64,000 nucleotides of DNA from Eubacterium sp. MSJ-33. GTDB taxonomy: Bacteria > Bacillota > Clostridia > Lachnospirales > Lachnospiraceae. Shown one piece after another: positions 62,652 to 64,000 of this stretch. Below the pieces are notes generated by a model. That model made no database searches and was not told the DNA's origin. It saw nothing but the letters and a program-made list of their open reading frames with translations. Location of the stretch: positions 2,062,525 through 2,126,524 of the forward strand of contig NZ_CP076562.1 in assembly GCF_022174665.1 (NCBI RefSeq), given 5' to 3'. Positions within the stretch are counted from its first letter, which is position 1, and every line of letters starts with the position of its first letter. The position numbers and the translations under genes are program-made.

Positions 62652-64000
62652 ATGAAGGCGATAGTAGAGCATTATGCAAAGGGCGAATTTCAGGTAGACC
62701 GGCCTGAGGTCGCTATATCGGAAAAGTTTTTAAAACTGAATATTGAATCGGGAACTTTGTATGAGGGTGTCTTCAAGGTAAGTAGTACGAACAGCCATGT
62801 CATCAAAGCGATGGTATATGACAGCCGGTATATGCTGCGTTTCAACCAGCACACATTTATAGCAAAAACCTTTGATGTCGGATTCACATTTGATGCAACC
62901 TGTCTGGAAGCAGGAAAGAATTACAAAGGACATATCAGTGTCATCACCGATGGCGGTGAATTTAAAATCATGTATGACATTGATATTACAACACCATATG
63001 TAAAGTATGGGGGTCAGAAAATTGACGACCTCTTTAAATTTGCAACCCTTGCCGAAAGTAACTGGTCAGAAGCTGCGCGTGTGTTTGTGCGTGATGATTT
63101 TAAACGGACATTTATCAATCGTGACCCGGTTATAAAGCAGATTTACAACAGCTTGATGGAAAGCCAGTCTGTGAATCAGGCACTTGAGGAGTTCCTTGTG
63201 TATGTGCATAAGAAACGTGCACTTACACTGTCTGTATCGAAGGCAAAGGTAAATCTGGAGTTCCCGGAGGAGCTTTCCAAGATATCGATTAATATTAGTA
63301 AGAATACATGGGGATACAGTAGTTCCACGGTTCGCTCTACGGAGGATTTTATCATTCCTGCAAGAAAGGTGATCACAAGTGCGGATTTCTACGGAAATCT
63401 GTATTCTCTGGATGTTCTGATTTCACCGGAGAATATTCCGGATGGTGTGACATCCGGAAGAATTATTATTGAAAATGTCTATCAGACCATCGAGATTGAA
63501 ATTAATCTGTCCAAACCGGCAGAAAAAGAAATCAAGATCTCAAAACCGGGAAGTAAGACACACTTGATCAAGACCAATCAGGTCCGTTTGATCAAGACTT
63601 ATATGGATTACCGGATGGGACGAATCCAGCTTCGGGAATACATCAGTACGACATTGTTTACATTTAATAATCTGGCACGCTATGTACCGGAAGAGGACCT
63701 CTATCGTCTTGGTACAATGCATATGAATATTATGCAGGGAGAGACGGAGAAGGTAGAGCAGGAGTTCCTTCGTATCGAAGCAGATGTTGATAATTCCGGT
63801 ATGAACAACAAACAGAGTTGCTATTATGCTTATTTAAAGGCGATGGTAAGCAAGGACCATCGGGCAACTGATCAGGCGCGGGAACTGATTCGCCGGAGTT
63901 ATTGCACAGAGGATGACAAGATTTTTTATTTTTGGCTGTTGTTGTTTGTGGATGATACTTATAACAATGACCAGACCGCATTGTATCGAGAAATAAGGAA
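62652..64000 (+). CDS. DUF5717-family protein (3' end outside window)
   Basis: At least 449 residues, open to the right edge. AAGGAG lies five bases before the ATG. It starts MKAIVEHYAKGEFQVDRPEV. Residues ~1-120 and ~190-300 look like repeated beta-sandwich modules (LNIESGTLYEGVFKVSSTNS; ADFYGNLYSLDVLISPENIP). The rest is helical with TPR-like helix pairs (YYAYLKAMVSKDHRATDQAR). There is no signal peptide. DUF5717 is a large Lachnospiraceae protein of unknown role. Confidence 0.8.
   Translation, partial: MKAIVEHYAKGEFQVDRPEVAISEKFLKLNIESGTLYEGVFKVSSTNSHVIKAMVYDSRYMLRFNQHTFIAKTFDVGFTFDATCLEAGKNYKGHISVITDGGEFKIMYDIDITTPYVKYGGQKIDDLFKFATLAESNWSEAARVFVRDDFKRTFINRDPVIKQIYNSLMESQSVNQALEEFLVYVHKKRALTLSVSKAKVNLEFPEELSKISINISKNTWGYSSSTVRSTEDFIIPARKVITSADFYGNLYSLDVLISPENIPDGVTSGRIIIENVYQTIEIEINLSKPAEKEIKISKPGSKTHLIKTNQVRLIKTYMDYRMGRIQLREYISTTLFTFNNLARYVPEEDLYRLGTMHMNIMQGETEKVEQEFLRIEADVDNSGMNNKQSCYYAYLKAMVSKDHRATDQARELIRRSYCTEDDKIFYFWLLLFVDDTYNNDQTALYREIR

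Noticed and set aside
1-64000. tRNA, rRNA or CRISPR array
   Set aside because: No cloverleaf, rRNA-like sequence or regularly spaced repeats were found by reading; a tRNAscan or CRISPR search was not possible.

Overview
The window looks like a chromosomal piece of a low-to-moderate GC Clostridia, most likely a Lachnospiraceae gut anaerobe of the Roseburia/Coprococcus/Butyrivibrio type. This is inferred from the mix of a eukaryotic-type HisA, the short ProRS form with a Cys-rich tail, ATP-dependent PEP carboxykinase, CotS-like and DUF5717 proteins, a GH9 cellulase lipoprotein, strong AGGAG ribosome sites and many TTGACA-N17-TATAAT promoters. No rRNA, tRNA or CRISPR array was seen.

Layout. 1-3.9 kb: a hybrid histidine kinase cut by the left edge, a carboxymuconolactone-decarboxylase-like protein behind a structured leader, and an RlmD/RumA-type 23S rRNA m5U methyltransferase. 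3.8-10.6 kb: an accessory island between the methyltransferase gene and pgi. Its first part (3839-6205) is the wreck of a serine-recombinase element in the 3' end of the methyltransferase gene. It is bounded by a 20-bp direct repeat (19/20) and holds an Xre regulator, a RhuM fragment and the C-terminal stump of the recombinase. The rest carries unknown AT-rich genes and a phage-like ORF6N-PLD / HTH / KilA-N group. 10.6-22.5 kb: pgi, an alanine/glycine:cation symporter, a CIRCE-controlled Hsp20, an SOS-controlled Y-family polymerase with YolD partner, a UBA-like membrane protein, a two-component system and trkA-trkH potassium uptake. 22.8-27.3 kb: two large double-domain GT2 glycosyltransferases. 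27.3-38.7 kb: a CbbX-type AAA ATPase, HisA, a GH9 lipoprotein, a GtrA-YfhO fusion, a second hybrid kinase and pckA. 38.7-41.8 kb: a 450-bp field of nested inverted repeats, a DUF6120-like/PadR pair, and an IS3-family element inserted in the loop of a terminator. 41.8-55.5 kb: DUF885 lipoprotein, MerR regulator, RluA, ProRS, CCA-adding enzyme, CotS-like kinase, PEGA lipoprotein, phosphoglucomutase and a MacB-like ABC fusion. 55.5-61.3 kb: a surface-polysaccharide operon (nucleotide-sugar dehydrogenase, two multi-span membrane proteins, UDP-galactopyranose mutase). 61.4-64 kb: a HisC-like aminotransferase and a DUF5717 protein cut by the right edge.

Functional threads. Sugar-phosphate and nucleotide-sugar supply (pgi, phosphoglucomutase, ugd, glf) sits with four or more glycan-building membrane or glycosyltransferase proteins. 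Stress control is unusually readable: a perfect CIRCE and an SOS-type dyad each overlap a consensus promoter. The most unusual non-coding features are two long imperfect palindromes (17449-17597 and 38785-39091) not explained by any gene, the relic element with two gene-fusion scars, and the terminator split by an insertion sequence.
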